From Acidobacteria bacterium Ga0077553 (GTDB lineage: Bacteria; Acidobacteriota; Terriglobia; Bryobacterales; Bryobacteraceae), in the NCBI GenBank assembly GCA_001464575.1, contig LNFE01000228.1, positions 1 to 64,000 of the forward strand: a DNA stretch of 64,000 bases. Reading direction: 5' to 3'. The position numbers were made by a program, and so were the translations under genes. Shown here piece by piece: positions 23,652 through 33,365 of the stretch. The notes under the pieces were generated by a model. That model was given only the letters and a program-made list of their open reading frames with translations. It searched no databases and was not told the DNA's origin. Each line of letters starts with the position of its first letter. Position 1 is the stretch's first letter.

Positions 23652-24952
23652 TCGCTTCGGCCGGCATCTTCTGGTTGGCGGTCCGCTATGGCGGAGCCAT
23701 GCTGGTGAATTTCATCGGCGGAGTGTTGCTACTCCGCCTCCTCACCCCGGAAGAATGGGGCCAGTTCGCCGTTCCGCTGCTCCTCTACGTCAGCGCTTCG
23801 GAATTGGCCACTCGCGGCTTTGCCACCTGGCTGGTCCGCGAGCCCGACGAATGGGACCTCGAAAGCCTCTTCGCCCTCCAACACTGTACCGCCATCGTCC
23901 TGGCGCTTCTCTTGTTCGCCCTCTCTCCCGGCGACATCGACTTGCGGCTCTCCTCCGCCGCCGCGGTCTACTTCCTCAGTTGGCGCGCCGTGCCCGTTGC
24001 CCTCCTCGAACGCGATCTGGCGTTCCAGCTTGTGATGCTGGTCGAACTCCTGGAAACGGTTCTGTTCACCGTCCTCGCCGTCGGCGGGGCCTGGTGGGGA
24101 GAGACGCGGCTGGCCGTCTCCTCCGCCCTGGTCCTCCGCGGAGCGTTGCCGAGCGCACTCGCCTTCCTGCTCCGCCCCGTACCCGTCAGCCTGGTATTTC
24201 GTTACGCGACCTGGCGCCGGGTTCGCGGCTTTGCCTTCGCGACAATCGGCAACAGTCTCCTCGGGGCGCTCTCCGGCTCCATCGCCTCCGTCATCGGCGC
24301 CCGGTTTTCGACTCCCGTCCATCTGGCCTTTGTCGAACTGGCTTTTCGGCTCTATCGGCAGGTCCTCTTTCTCACCGCCGCCATCCCGCGCCTCGGCCTC
24401 CCCCTCTATGGCCGCCAGCGGCAAGTCGATCCCGACCTTCTGCCCATCACTCTGACGCACGTCGAGCAGCTCACCCTGCTCACCGGCTTCCCGCTCGCGC
24501 TCTTTGCCGGGTGGAGCCCGCTCTGGCTCCCCGTCCTGTTCAGTGACGTCTGGAAAGATGCCTCCTGGACCATCATTCTCTTTCTGCCCGGCTTCCTCCT
24601 TTCGTCCTGTTGCTGGGGCATCATCTCGTCGGCGATGCTCGCCGCCCATCGCCATCGCGCGGTCTTCGGCTGGAAGCTCGCCTTCACGGTCCTGTACGCC
24701 GCCGCCACACCGCTGCTGGGCGTCGCGGGCGCTTGGTCCGTGGCCAACGTCGTTCTCTTTCCGTGGCTCCTGCAACTCTGGTTCGCGCGGATTCCTGCCG
24801 CCTTGGCCATGCGTCTACTCGCCTCGTGGATCATTGGCGTCGCCGTCTACGAACTCGTTCACCGCGGCTGGTATCCCGCCGCCCTTGGCACCAGCATCGT
24901 CATTGGGTTCGTTTGGTTCTGGCGTCCTCAGCTCTGGAGAAAGGCCTACTAA
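23648..24952 (+). CDS. Polysaccharide flippase-like membrane protein (Wzx type)
   Basis: 434 residues with about 12 hydrophobic segments, beginning IFWLAVRYGGAMLVNFIGGV and ending in a short cytoplasmic WRPQLWRKAY tail. The length and segment pattern match oligosaccharide flippases (RfbX/Wzx), which move lipid-linked repeat units across the inner membrane. It overlaps the WecG-like gene by four bases (ATGA). A distant relation to other MOP transporters cannot be excluded. Confidence 0.78.
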   Translation: MIASAGIFWLAVRYGGAMLVNFIGGVLLLRLLTPEEWGQFAVPLLLYVSASELATRGFATWLVREPDEWDLESLFALQHCTAIVLALLLFALSPGDIDLRLSSAAAVYFLSWRAVPVALLERDLAFQLVMLVELLETVLFTVLAVGGAWWGETRLAVSSALVLRGALPSALAFLLRPVPVSLVFRYATWRRVRGFAFATIGNSLLGALSGSIASVIGARFSTPVHLAFVELAFRLYRQVLFLTAAIPRLGLPLYGRQRQVDPDLLPITLTHVEQLTLLTGFPLALFAGWSPLWLPVLFSDVWKDASWTIILFLPGFLLSSCCWGIISSAMLAAHRHRAVFGWKLAFTVLYAAATPLLGVAGAWSVANVVLFPWLLQLWFARIPAALAMRLLASWIIGVAVYELVHRGWYPAALGTSIVIGFVWFWRPQLWRKAY

Positions 24953-24956
24953 TTTT

Positions 24957-26858
24957 ATGTGTGGATTCGTTACTGTCAGCAGCGCCTGCCCGCTCGGCCG
25001 CGCCGACTACGCCCGCCTCGAGCGAGCCACCAACCTCCTGCGCCATCGCGGTCCGGACGACGAGGGCTACCTCGCCCTCTCTGCCACGGCCTCGCGTTTT
25101 CGTGGCCGCGACACCATCGCCTCTCTCGGCCATCTGCCTTTCGTCGCGACGGCTGATGAGCCGGCCGTGGCGGCCATGGGCTTCCGCCGCCTCTCCATCC
25201 TGGACCTCTCCGCCGCTGGCCATCAACCCATGGTCGATGCCGCTTCCGGCCACGCTCTCGTCTTCAATGGCGAGATTTACAACTACCAGGAGCTTCGCGA
25301 AACGCTCCCCGGCCCGTACCGTTCCGGCTTGGATACGGAGGTGCTGCTCCGCGCCGGCGCCATGTGGGCGGAGGACGCACTGCCCCGCCTCAACGGCATG
25401 TTCGGCTTCGCGCTTTGGGATCCCGCGTCCCAGTCGATGCTCCTCGCCCGCGACCGTTTCGGAGAAAAGCAGGTCTACCTTCGCAGTCTCCCCAACGGCC
25501 AACTTTGGGCCGCCTCCGAAATCCGTCCGCTCCTCTCCCTAGGCCCTCTGCCCGATGGCGACACCGACGCTCTCACCTGGGACTTTCTCCTGTTCGGCCT
25601 CGCCGACCATACCGAGGAAACGTTCTACCCCGGCATCCGCCAACTGCTGCCGGGCCATTGCGCCCGCGTACAAGCGGGGAAACTCCAAACGCCTCGCCGC
25701 TGGTATCGCATCCCGCGCCTCGCCGAAGCCGACCGCACGCAACTCGGCCACCACCTCGCCGAGTCCGTCCGCCTTCGGCTGCGCAGCGATGTGCCCGTGG
25801 CCAGTTTCCTCAGCGGGGGCCTCGACTCCTCCGCTATCGTTTCCTTCGCCGACGAGATGCTTGGCGCCCAGGGTCAGCGCCTCCGCACCTATTCGAGCGT
25901 CTATCCCGCCGGCCATCGCTACGACGAAACGCCCCGCATCCAAGCGATTCTCGCGAAGCTTCGCCACACCGAGCCTCACCTCATCCCCGCCGACCGGAAC
26001 CGCTTTGAGTCCGGCCTCGCCGAACTCGTCCGCTGCCAGGAGCAGCCCTTCCACAACGCCTCCATCTTCGCTTCGTTCTCTCTGCTTGCCCACATTCGCG
26101 AGCGGGACGGCATCAAGGTGATCCTCACCGGCGAAGGCAGCGACGAACTCCTCGGCGGCTATATCCGTGTCCATCTCCCCGTCCTGCTGCGGAACGCCGG
26201 ACCACTCGCTCTCTGGAACAACGCCCGTTCCCTGGGCCTCTCCTCTACCGTCCACCACCTCGCCAAAGGCGCCGCCGCGTGGCTCCCCGCGCCCCTCCGC
26301 TTCGGCCTGCTCCGGCGCCTGCGTCCCGTCGCCGGGCTCCTCCGTCCGGACTTCTTCCACGCCTACCGCGATCGCGCCGCCGCCTGGCACGAGCAGTGGA
26401 CCGGCGGCTCGCTGCGAGATCGGCTGGAAGCCGACCTCACCCGCTTCAATCTCCCGCAACTGCTCCGCCATCTCGACCGTAACTCGATGCGCGTCTCGAT
26501 GGAGGCCCGCGTCCCCTTCCTCGATCATCGGCTGGTCGAGTACGCCCTCAACCTGCCCGACACCCACCGCTTTCGCGACGGCTACAGCAAATACGCCCTC
26601 CGCGCTGCCATGGCCGGACGCCTGCCCGATGAGGTCGTCTGGAACCCCACGAAGCTTGGCTTCGGCATGGCCGAACAGACTTGGTTCGCTTCCGCCGCCC
26701 GGCAAGTGGAAGGCAACCCGCTCCTCCAACGCTACTTGCAGCCGGGGCCGTGGCGCGCCGTTCTGGGCGCGCCGATCACCGAACAGAGCTACTGGCTCCC
26801 CGTATCCCTGGCCCTTTGGCAGCAGCAACTCACCACCTACAAGGAACAAGCCGCATGA
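24957..26858 (+). CDS. asnB: Asparagine synthase (glutamine-hydrolysing), AsnB type
   Basis: 633 residues. It begins MCGFVTV, giving the Cys2 nucleophile of a working glutaminase domain, with LRHRGPDDEG and the LVFNGEIYNY motif. The synthetase PP-loop SGGLDSS is at 286-292. Complete enzymes like this inside polysaccharide loci usually amidate sugar uronic acids or related groups rather than free aspartate. ATG chosen so that Cys2 is exposed. It has normal catalytic residues, unlike the lasso cyclase at 15977. Confidence 0.88.
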   Translation: MCGFVTVSSACPLGRADYARLERATNLLRHRGPDDEGYLALSATASRFRGRDTIASLGHLPFVATADEPAVAAMGFRRLSILDLSAAGHQPMVDAASGHALVFNGEIYNYQELRETLPGPYRSGLDTEVLLRAGAMWAEDALPRLNGMFGFALWDPASQSMLLARDRFGEKQVYLRSLPNGQLWAASEIRPLLSLGPLPDGDTDALTWDFLLFGLADHTEETFYPGIRQLLPGHCARVQAGKLQTPRRWYRIPRLAEADRTQLGHHLAESVRLRLRSDVPVASFLSGGLDSSAIVSFADEMLGAQGQRLRTYSSVYPAGHRYDETPRIQAILAKLRHTEPHLIPADRNRFESGLAELVRCQEQPFHNASIFASFSLLAHIRERDGIKVILTGEGSDELLGGYIRVHLPVLLRNAGPLALWNNARSLGLSSTVHHLAKGAAAWLPAPLRFGLLRRLRPVAGLLRPDFFHAYRDRAAAWHEQWTGGSLRDRLEADLTRFNLPQLLRHLDRNSMRVSMEARVPFLDHRLVEYALNLPDTHRFRDGYSKYALRAAMAGRLPDEVVWNPTKLGFGMAEQTWFASAARQVEGNPLLQRYLQPGPWRAVLGAPITEQSYWLPVSLALWQQQLTTYKEQAA

Positions 26859-27847
26859 CCTCCCGCTGGCAACCCATCCTCGAGACCACCGGCTGCAACG
26901 CTTGCGGCTCGCGCAAAGGCCGCACGCTCTTCCCGCAGGACCGCCACGGGCTGGGCCTGGCCACCGAACTTTGCCTTCGCTGCGGCCTCCTCTACCTCAA
27001 CCCACGCCCCACCGCCGGGGCCTACGCCGATTTCTACCAACACGCCTACGAGAGCTACTTCCCTTCCCGCGCCCGCCTCATCTCCCAGCAGAGCATACCC
27101 ACGGAGACCGCCAACCGCCGCATCGACGCCTACCGTACGCTGCTCCCTCCCGGCTCCCGCTTGCTCGAGCTCGGCGCAGGCGACGGGGCATTTCTCCGGG
27201 CTCTCACGTCGCTGCCGCAAGTCGAAGCCGCCGGCATCGAGCCGTCGACCCTCTGCCAGAGCGTCTGTGAGAAGCTGGGCGGCCACATCGTCGCCAACTC
27301 GCTCGAGGAGATGAAGGAGCCGGCCGTGCCGTACACCCACGCGGCCGCGTTCCACGTTCTCGAACACTGCGTCAACCCTGTCGAAACGCTGCGGGCCCTC
27401 GGTGCGCAACTCGCCGAAGGCGGCACTCTCTTTGTCGAGGTCCCCAACCTCCGCGGCCAGTGGCGCGGCCTGGGCATGATCCATTTGGCGCATCCCATGA
27501 TGTTTCTGCCGGACTCGCTCCGTTACGTCGTCGAACGCGCCGGCTTTGCCGTCGAGAAGCTCGAAGAGCTGGAAACCCCGCTGCTCGAGTGCAGCCTCCG
27601 CGTCGTCGCCCGGAAGCAGCCCGGCATCGCTGCCGAGCCCACGGCGCCGGACCTCGCGACCCTCGAATCTCTCTTTCGCCAGCGTCTGCGCTGGTGGCGG
27701 CTGGAACGCTGCCGCTACCAAGTCCAGGCCTGGTTCATTGCCGTAAAGGAGCATTATGCGAATCATGATCACCGGGGGGGCCGGCTTCGTCGGCTCCCAT
27801 CTGACCCACCGTCTGGCCGCAGCCGGGCACGAAGTGCTGGTCTATGA
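26855..27847 (+). CDS. Class I SAM-dependent methyltransferase with N-terminal zinc ribbon
   Basis: 330 residues. CNACGSRKG and CLRCGLLYLNPRP near the start form a four-cysteine zinc site, followed by LLELGAGDGAFLRAL (SAM binding) and AAFHVLEHCVNPVETL. This is the usual form of methyltransferases in sugar-modification loci (C-methyltransferase-like). Its last 92 bases overlap the epimerase gene, and the final 30 or so residues there (rich in Arg, Ser, Pro) look like out-of-frame reading of the epimerase rather than conserved protein. Confidence 0.8.
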   Translation: MTSRWQPILETTGCNACGSRKGRTLFPQDRHGLGLATELCLRCGLLYLNPRPTAGAYADFYQHAYESYFPSRARLISQQSIPTETANRRIDAYRTLLPPGSRLLELGAGDGAFLRALTSLPQVEAAGIEPSTLCQSVCEKLGGHIVANSLEEMKEPAVPYTHAAAFHVLEHCVNPVETLRALGAQLAEGGTLFVEVPNLRGQWRGLGMIHLAHPMMFLPDSLRYVVERAGFAVEKLEELETPLLECSLRVVARKQPGIAAEPTAPDLATLESLFRQRLRWWRLERCRYQVQAWFIAVKEHYANHDHRGGRLRRLPSDPPSGRSRARSAGL

Positions 27848-28691
27848 CAATCTCTCCACCGGACGCCCCGGCCCCTTCTGCACGGTCGGCGACCTGCTCG
27901 ACGCCCCGCTATTGAACACCACAATGCGCGGATTCCGTCCGGATGCCGTCGTGCATCTGGCGGCCCTGCACTTCATTCCGGACTGCGAACGCGAACCCTC
28001 GCGCACCCTTCGCATCAACGTCGAAGGGACCCAAAACGTGCTCGCCGCGGCAACACTTTGCGAAACGAAGCCAAACTTCGTCTTCGCCTCCACGGCCGCC
28101 GTGTATAACACCTCGGACCGCGTCCACCACGAAGAAGATCGTCCGGCGCCGAGCGAGATTTACGGCATCACGAAGCTCTTTGGCGAGCAACTGGTGCAGG
28201 CCTCCGGCCTCCGCTACTCCATCGCCCGCCTTTTCAACGTGTACGGACCCGGCGAAACGAACCCACACCTGATTCCGGTTCTCTGCGAGCAGCTCCGCGC
28301 GGGCGCCGACCGGATTCAACTCGGCAACACGTCCACCTATCGCAGCTACGTTTATGTCACCGACGTCGCCGAGGCGCTCGCGCGGATGGCGCTTTCGCCC
28401 GTCCCCGCCCGCATCTGCAACGTTCCCGGCCCGGACGAGTGGAACGCTGCCGACATCGTAAACACCCTCGCCCGGCTCACCGGCCGGGACATCACGGTGG
28501 AAGTCGACCCGGCCCGCGTTCGCGCCTCGGACCGTCCTCATCTCCGCGGTGATTTCACCGCCGCCCAGCGCCTGCTGGGCTGGCTGCCGGCCGTTTCACT
28601 CGACGAAGGCCTCTCCCGGCTGCTGGCCGTCGAACCGGTTCATTCTCCACTCGAGGTTCTCCATGCCACCGCTGCCATGGCAGCAAGCTAA
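27756..28691 (+). CDS. NAD-dependent sugar epimerase/dehydratase (SDR family)
   Basis: 311 residues. Rossmann motif GGAGFVGSHL, the FASTAAVYN strand, and the YGITK catalytic Tyr-x3-Lys motif of extended SDR enzymes such as UDP-glucose 4-epimerase. It supplies or converts a nucleotide sugar for the adjoining glycosyltransferases. A run of seven G at 27774-27780 lies at codons 7-9, inside the overlap with the methyltransferase. Confidence 0.88.
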   Translation: MRIMITGGAGFVGSHLTHRLAAAGHEVLVYDNLSTGRPGPFCTVGDLLDAPLLNTTMRGFRPDAVVHLAALHFIPDCEREPSRTLRINVEGTQNVLAAATLCETKPNFVFASTAAVYNTSDRVHHEEDRPAPSEIYGITKLFGEQLVQASGLRYSIARLFNVYGPGETNPHLIPVLCEQLRAGADRIQLGNTSTYRSYVYVTDVAEALARMALSPVPARICNVPGPDEWNAADIVNTLARLTGRDITVEVDPARVRASDRPHLRGDFTAAQRLLGWLPAVSLDEGLSRLLAVEPVHSPLEVLHATAAMAAS

Positions 28692-29991
28692 CGCCATCTT
28701 CGCCCCGTTCCGCGGCAGTGCGCTGTACTCCATCCGCCTGCCGCTGTTCTATCTCTGGAACAAAGTCCAAACCCGGCCATTGCACGCGGCGCTCCACCCG
28801 TTCGCCTTGGCCGGCCGCGGACTTTCTCTGGCCCGCTCCCTTCCCATCCCTCGAAACCTCCGCTACCTCTTCGTCACCGACTATGCCGCCGAGGGTGGCT
28901 ACGGCACCCTCCGACCCCTCCTCCAGACCTGCCCCGAACCAGCACTGCTCGCCGTTCCCGAAGCGGTGGGCAAGCTGCACGCCGGTCCCTACCTCAACGT
29001 CGATCAGTTGGCTCTGCGCCTGCTTTCGCCCCGCGATTTATCCCGCGCCCGCGCGGATTGGAAAAAGCTCCACGGGCAGACGCCGGAGGCCCTTCGCGCC
29101 GGTCTTCTGCGCCTGGCGCCGTCCATTTGCGCGCTCCTGTGCCGGGCATATGCCTACGAGCGGTTGGCGCTGTCCATCCGCGACCAATGCTCCGGCCCGC
29201 TTACGGTTGTGACGCCGAACGATTTCTCGGGCCTGTGCCTCAACTTCGGGCAGGTGGCCGATCGCTGGATTACGCTGCAGCACGGCCTGCCAAGCCTGGA
29301 GTACTTCCCTACCAGCGCCACCGAGTATCTCCTCTGGGGCGAGGCTTTCCGGGAACGCTTCCTTGCCGAAGGGGCTGCTTCGGGCACCCTCCACGTTGTC
29401 GGGGCCCCGCGCCTCGACCGCTACGCTGTTCCTGTCCCTCCCCCACCGCCCGGCCGGACTCTACTCTTTCTCTCCCAAACGCACGCCGCCACGCTCTCCC
29501 CGGCCCAACACCGTCAAGTGGTCGCCCTTCTCCTTGCCGCCGCGCAAGCGACCGGACTCCCGCTTCGCATCCGGCTCCATCCGCTCGAGGATCGTTCCTG
29601 CTTCACCCAGTTCGGTGACGACGCAACGTTCACGCAACGGGGGGTCTCGCTCGCCGAGGATCTGGCCGGAGCTTCTTTAGTGGCTTCGTTTGGTTCTACA
29701 GCAATGCTCGAGGCCATGCTCGCGCAGCGCCCTGTGCTGCAGTTGCTCCCCCCCGGAATCGACCCGCCGGGCGGATTCTATGCCCGATGGACGCCGGCCA
29801 CCCCCGAGGAGCTGGCCGAGTTGTGGCGGAACCTCGACCCCAACGAAGCTCTCGCCGAACAGCAGCCCTGGCTCGAACGGTACCTGGCCAACCCCGGCGA
29901 GGGATCCGCCGCCGCTTGGCGGCAGATCGATCGGCGGGAGGGGACTAGGCCGCCGCAGCCATCGCCGCGGGAGCCTCTGGCGCATGTGTAA
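28663..29991 (+). CDS. GT-B-like surface polysaccharide protein (putative glycosyltransferase)
   Basis: 442 residues. The C-terminal half has a GT-B-type nucleotide-binding layout (TLLFLSQTHAATL, LRIRLHPLEDRS, ASLVASFGSTAMLEAMLAQRPVLQLLPPG), resembling capsule or teichoic-acid type transferases and 2-epimerases. The mid-part has WITLQHGLPSLEYFPTSATEYLLWG, seen in carbohydrate biosynthesis proteins. The exact reaction is not recognisable. ATG at 28663 overlaps the epimerase by 29 bases; the end overlaps the convergent wzz-like gene by 47 bases. Confidence 0.7.
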   Translation: MPPLPWQQANAIFAPFRGSALYSIRLPLFYLWNKVQTRPLHAALHPFALAGRGLSLARSLPIPRNLRYLFVTDYAAEGGYGTLRPLLQTCPEPALLAVPEAVGKLHAGPYLNVDQLALRLLSPRDLSRARADWKKLHGQTPEALRAGLLRLAPSICALLCRAYAYERLALSIRDQCSGPLTVVTPNDFSGLCLNFGQVADRWITLQHGLPSLEYFPTSATEYLLWGEAFRERFLAEGAASGTLHVVGAPRLDRYAVPVPPPPPGRTLLFLSQTHAATLSPAQHRQVVALLLAAAQATGLPLRIRLHPLEDRSCFTQFGDDATFTQRGVSLAEDLAGASLVASFGSTAMLEAMLAQRPVLQLLPPGIDPPGGFYARWTPATPEELAELWRNLDPNEALAEQQPWLERYLANPGEGSAAAWRQIDRREGTRPPQPSPREPLAHV

Positions 29992-31105
29992 GCGCGGCCG
30001 CTGGCCGGCGCCGCAGCAAACCGGCGGCCCCACCGCATACCGCTCCTGAAACCAGTCCCAGTAACGTGATAATTGTCCGCTGCGGTCCCGACTTCAAGTC
30101 GGGAGGGGTGGCCAGGTCCACCACTTGCAGCACCGGCGCCTGCTTGGCCTCATCCACCTTGGCGGCCTCATACTGCCGCGTCAGCAGGTCCAACAGCGTC
30201 TCGTGGTACTTCATCTCCCGCATCGTCCGCAGATAGTCAATCCCCGCGGCCGGCATGGAGCGCGCCGGAATCAAAGGATCTCCCGCGGAGCGGCTGCCGT
30301 CGTTTTGTTCAAGGCGGCGGAGTTGCCCGCGCAAGGCCTGCAGTTCGGTGGATACTCGAACGTAGTCGGGGTTCTGCTCCGTCACGCTCTCCGCCATACT
30401 CCGTAGCGCCACCTCGCGCCCGGCGATCTCCGCACGCACTTGGCCCATGGCCCGGATGCTGGCATCCATCTGGCTCGAGATTTGGACGACGCCGGTCCGC
30501 TCCTGCGTCTGGCGCAGGGAGCTTTCGGCCTGATTCAAGGCCTCCTTCTCACCCTCGAGTTGCTTCTCAAAGAAGAGCCGGCGGCTGGACGCTTCGGTCA
30601 ATGCCAGCCGGCTGTTCTGCCGGTAAAGCTCATCGACGTAGGCGTTGGCCAGGGTCGCCGCCATCTGTGGGTCGGCGTCTTCGACGGCGATCCGGATGAG
30701 CGTATCCTTACCGGCGGAGAACCGCGACTTCGCCGCCAAGCGCTTCCGCGCGGCCGTCATCGTCTTCGCTTGGTAACGCTCCTGCAAGTGGTAGCGGGCG
30801 ATCAAGGCGTCGGCGATTGTCCGGCTGGCCAGGATGCCAATGTACAAGTCGGCCGGACTCCGCAGGCCGAACTCCGGCATACTGATCCCGGTCGACGCCC
30901 CGACCTGGCCCAATGCGGCCAGCGCTGAAGAGCGGGCCTGCTGCGGGGCCATCACCACTGCCGTCGCCGTAAAGCTATCCTGGCGCGACAGGGCATATCC
31001 TGCCGCCAGGAGAGCGCCCAATAGGGCGCCGCCGGCGATCATCATCCATCGCTGCCGCAGGACACTCAGCAGCTCGCTCACCGAAAGCAATTCCGTCTTC
31101 TTCAT
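29945..31105 (-). CDS. Wzz-type polysaccharide chain-length determinant
   Basis: 386 residues from MKKTELLSVSELLSVLRQRW. Two membrane segments (MMIAGGALLGALLAAGYAL near the start and TIITLLGLVSGAVCGGAAGLL near the end) flank a long helical periplasmic domain with coiled-coil character, the PCP family layout. It lacks a fused tyrosine kinase domain. It sets chain length of the exopolysaccharide and is the last gene of the minus-strand wzi-wza-wzz operon. Confidence 0.88.
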   Translation of the reverse strand: MKKTELLSVSELLSVLRQRWMMIAGGALLGALLAAGYALSRQDSFTATAVVMAPQQARSSALAALGQVGASTGISMPEFGLRSPADLYIGILASRTIADALIARYHLQERYQAKTMTAARKRLAAKSRFSAGKDTLIRIAVEDADPQMAATLANAYVDELYRQNSRLALTEASSRRLFFEKQLEGEKEALNQAESSLRQTQERTGVVQISSQMDASIRAMGQVRAEIAGREVALRSMAESVTEQNPDYVRVSTELQALRGQLRRLEQNDGSRSAGDPLIPARSMPAAGIDYLRTMREMKYHETLLDLLTRQYEAAKVDEAKQAPVLQVVDLATPPDLKSGPQRTIITLLGLVSGAVCGGAAGLLRRRPAAALTHAPEAPAAMAAAA

Positions 31106-31112
31106 GGTTCCT

Positions 31113-33365
31113 CTATTGCAAAATCCGGACCGCGGCCGCGCCCAACGCCAACTGCCCAAACACTTGGCTCCAATCCCGCAGTGACCGGACGAAGGAACCC
31201 TTGAGTGGTGTCTCGGGCACCACCAGCGCGTCTCCCGGCATTAGGGGAAGCCGTTCAAACCCGCCCCGCGCCAGCCGCACCGCCGATGCCTGATGCGGAA
31301 CCACGGTGCCATCGGCGCGGACGAGAAACGCCCGTTTCCAGTCCGCATTTCTCGTTTGGCCCCCAACGCGGCGCAGATAGTCGCCCACCCGGAGATCCTT
31401 CTGGTACAGAATCGCGTTGGGGTTATAGACCGCGCCGACCACCGTTACCGTCGCTGGACGGGCCGGCACGTAGAGGGAGTCGCCATCTTCCAGTTCCTGG
31501 TCCAGCAGCAGTTCCAGGCCGCCTCCCTCTGGCGTCATCGACGCGACGATCCTCCCGCTCACCTCTAGATTCCGCATCGCCTCCAGTTGCTGCCGACTGG
31601 CCTCGACTTGCGCGGCAAATGCCGCACTGTCTGCCGGCTCGAGAGTGGACTGGCGGTTTTGCGCCGCGCGCGCGAGTTCCCGCTCGTACTCGTCCAAAAG
31701 CTGCTGTTTCCGGATCGCCTGCTCCCGCCGCGTCGATTCCCGGCGGAAGACGATGCCATAAAGATAGGCGTCCGAAGTGAATCCCCCGGCGCGGGCGATC
31801 AGTTGGCGGAGCGTCTCGCCCCGTTCCGGGGTATACGTGCCCGGCCCCTTCAATTCGCCTTCCAGCTTCACCTGCCGGGTCTGCTCTGCTCGTGGTACCC
31901 GCAGGTCTGTCTGCGAGTAGAACGTGACAACATCTCCCGCCTCGAGCGGCAGGTTCTCGCGCTCGTCGTTTTCGAGCAAGAGCCTTCCGGGATGAAACGG
32001 CACCAGCTTGACACTCAAATCCTTCGCGCTCCGCCGTTCAATGACAGCGTGCGACCAGTTGATAGGAACGCTGGCCGCATCCGGCCGCGTCTCGGCCGGC
32101 AGAGGAGTAGCCACCCCGGGTGCGCCGGGCGTGCGCTTGGCTGGCGCGGTGTATCCCACCTGGTTCCGGCGTTCCCAATCCCTCCGTGGGATGAGGGTAT
32201 CGACCGATGGAACCACTTCCCGCAGCTTCATCCCGGCTCGCCAGGGTAAGCGGCCCGGGGTGGACACATGTCCGCGCAGCGTCACCACCCGGTCAAACTT
32301 CGGCGTGACGGTTGCCACGCGCACCAGGTCCCCATCGCGGAGCACGGTCTTCCGATACGCTCCGTCCAGCGCCAGCACCTCGCGTCCCGCCGGACCGGAC
32401 ACGCGTTCAATTTGCGTCTGGGCCGGATCCGCAGTTGGAGTCAACCCTCCGGCCAACTCCAACAGATCGCCTAGCTCATTTTCATCCCGCAGTTCGTACA
32501 CCGCCGGCGTCTTAACGCTTCCTGTCAGAGCCACCTGGGGGCCGATCGGCGGGAAGTACAACACATCACCGGGTTCGAGCGCCGCATCGCCCACGGCGTC
32601 TCCGCGTAACAAGAGCTGATAGAGATCCAGCTCGCTGACGGTTCGTCCGCGCCGCCGCAGTTGAATCCGCCGTAGGGAACCTTGCGCATTTGGCCCTCCC
32701 GCGGCGAAGAGCGCATTCACCAACGTGCTGAGCGAACTCACCGTGAAGGCGCCGGGCCGCCGGGCGTGCCCCATGACAAAGATCTGGACGCTACGCAGTT
32801 GCCCCAGCGTCACATTCAAATCGAAATTCCGATAAACCCTGCCCAGCTGCGACCGCAGAAACTCCGGCATCTCCCGGTACGCCAGACCCGCCACGCGAAT
32901 CGCCCCGGCCTGCGGCAGGTGGATGGAACCCGTGCGGTCCACCGTGAGGTCCTGATTCATCGTCACCTGGCCCCACATCCGCACCAGCAGCTCGTCGCCA
33001 GGGCCGACGACGTAGCCAGCCGGAACCGGCGCGCGGTCCGTTGGGGCGAACGTTGAAGGGACTTTTTCGAATAGACGCGCGCCGAATATGGGCAGGGTCT
33101 CACCCGTCGACGACAGGACAAACTTCTGGAACTCCGTCGGCGGCTCCGGCGGAAGCTCGACCAGCGGCGTCTCCCGCGGCAAATTCGCTGGCGGGGGCGC
33201 CGGTGCCTTGCGTTCGAGGAAGGCGGGCACTTGCCGGCACTCCGGCAGGGAGGCACCTAATGGCCCCCGGCAGCGGTCTGCCAACGCCGGCAAGCCCTCC
33301 GCCGCCTGCCCGAAGGCAGCCGCTGCGAAAATCAAAACTCCAACGAACATTCTTACTTGCGCCAT
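31113..33365 (-). CDS. Polysaccharide export outer-membrane protein (Wza-like, SLBB domains)
   Basis: 750 residues from MAQVRMFVGVLIFAAAAFG, a signal peptide. The polysaccharide-export domain begins at VPAGYVVGPGDELLVRMWGQ and is followed by several SLBB units (QIFVMGHARRPGAF, VALTGSVKTPAVYEL, VTLRGHVSTPGRLPW, VKLEGELKGPGTY, VTVVGAVYNPNAI). More SLBB repeats than E. coli Wza (about 380 residues) make it a long outer-membrane export channel protein. It lies seven bases before wzz and overlaps the wzi-like gene by 13 bases. Confidence 0.9.
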   Translation of the reverse strand: MAQVRMFVGVLIFAAAAFGQAAEGLPALADRCRGPLGASLPECRQVPAFLERKAPAPPPANLPRETPLVELPPEPPTEFQKFVLSSTGETLPIFGARLFEKVPSTFAPTDRAPVPAGYVVGPGDELLVRMWGQVTMNQDLTVDRTGSIHLPQAGAIRVAGLAYREMPEFLRSQLGRVYRNFDLNVTLGQLRSVQIFVMGHARRPGAFTVSSLSTLVNALFAAGGPNAQGSLRRIQLRRRGRTVSELDLYQLLLRGDAVGDAALEPGDVLYFPPIGPQVALTGSVKTPAVYELRDENELGDLLELAGGLTPTADPAQTQIERVSGPAGREVLALDGAYRKTVLRDGDLVRVATVTPKFDRVVTLRGHVSTPGRLPWRAGMKLREVVPSVDTLIPRRDWERRNQVGYTAPAKRTPGAPGVATPLPAETRPDAASVPINWSHAVIERRSAKDLSVKLVPFHPGRLLLENDERENLPLEAGDVVTFYSQTDLRVPRAEQTRQVKLEGELKGPGTYTPERGETLRQLIARAGGFTSDAYLYGIVFRRESTRREQAIRKQQLLDEYERELARAAQNRQSTLEPADSAAFAAQVEASRQQLEAMRNLEVSGRIVASMTPEGGGLELLLDQELEDGDSLYVPARPATVTVVGAVYNPNAILYQKDLRVGDYLRRVGGQTRNADWKRAFLVRADGTVVPHQASAVRLARGGFERLPLMPGDALVVPETPLKGSFVRSLRDWSQVFGQLALGAAAVRILQ

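Noticed and set aside
24957-26858. Second lasso cyclase
   Set aside because: It keeps Cys2 and the full glutaminase motifs of AsnB and sits among sugar genes; the degenerate homologue at 15977 next to the precursors is the cyclase.
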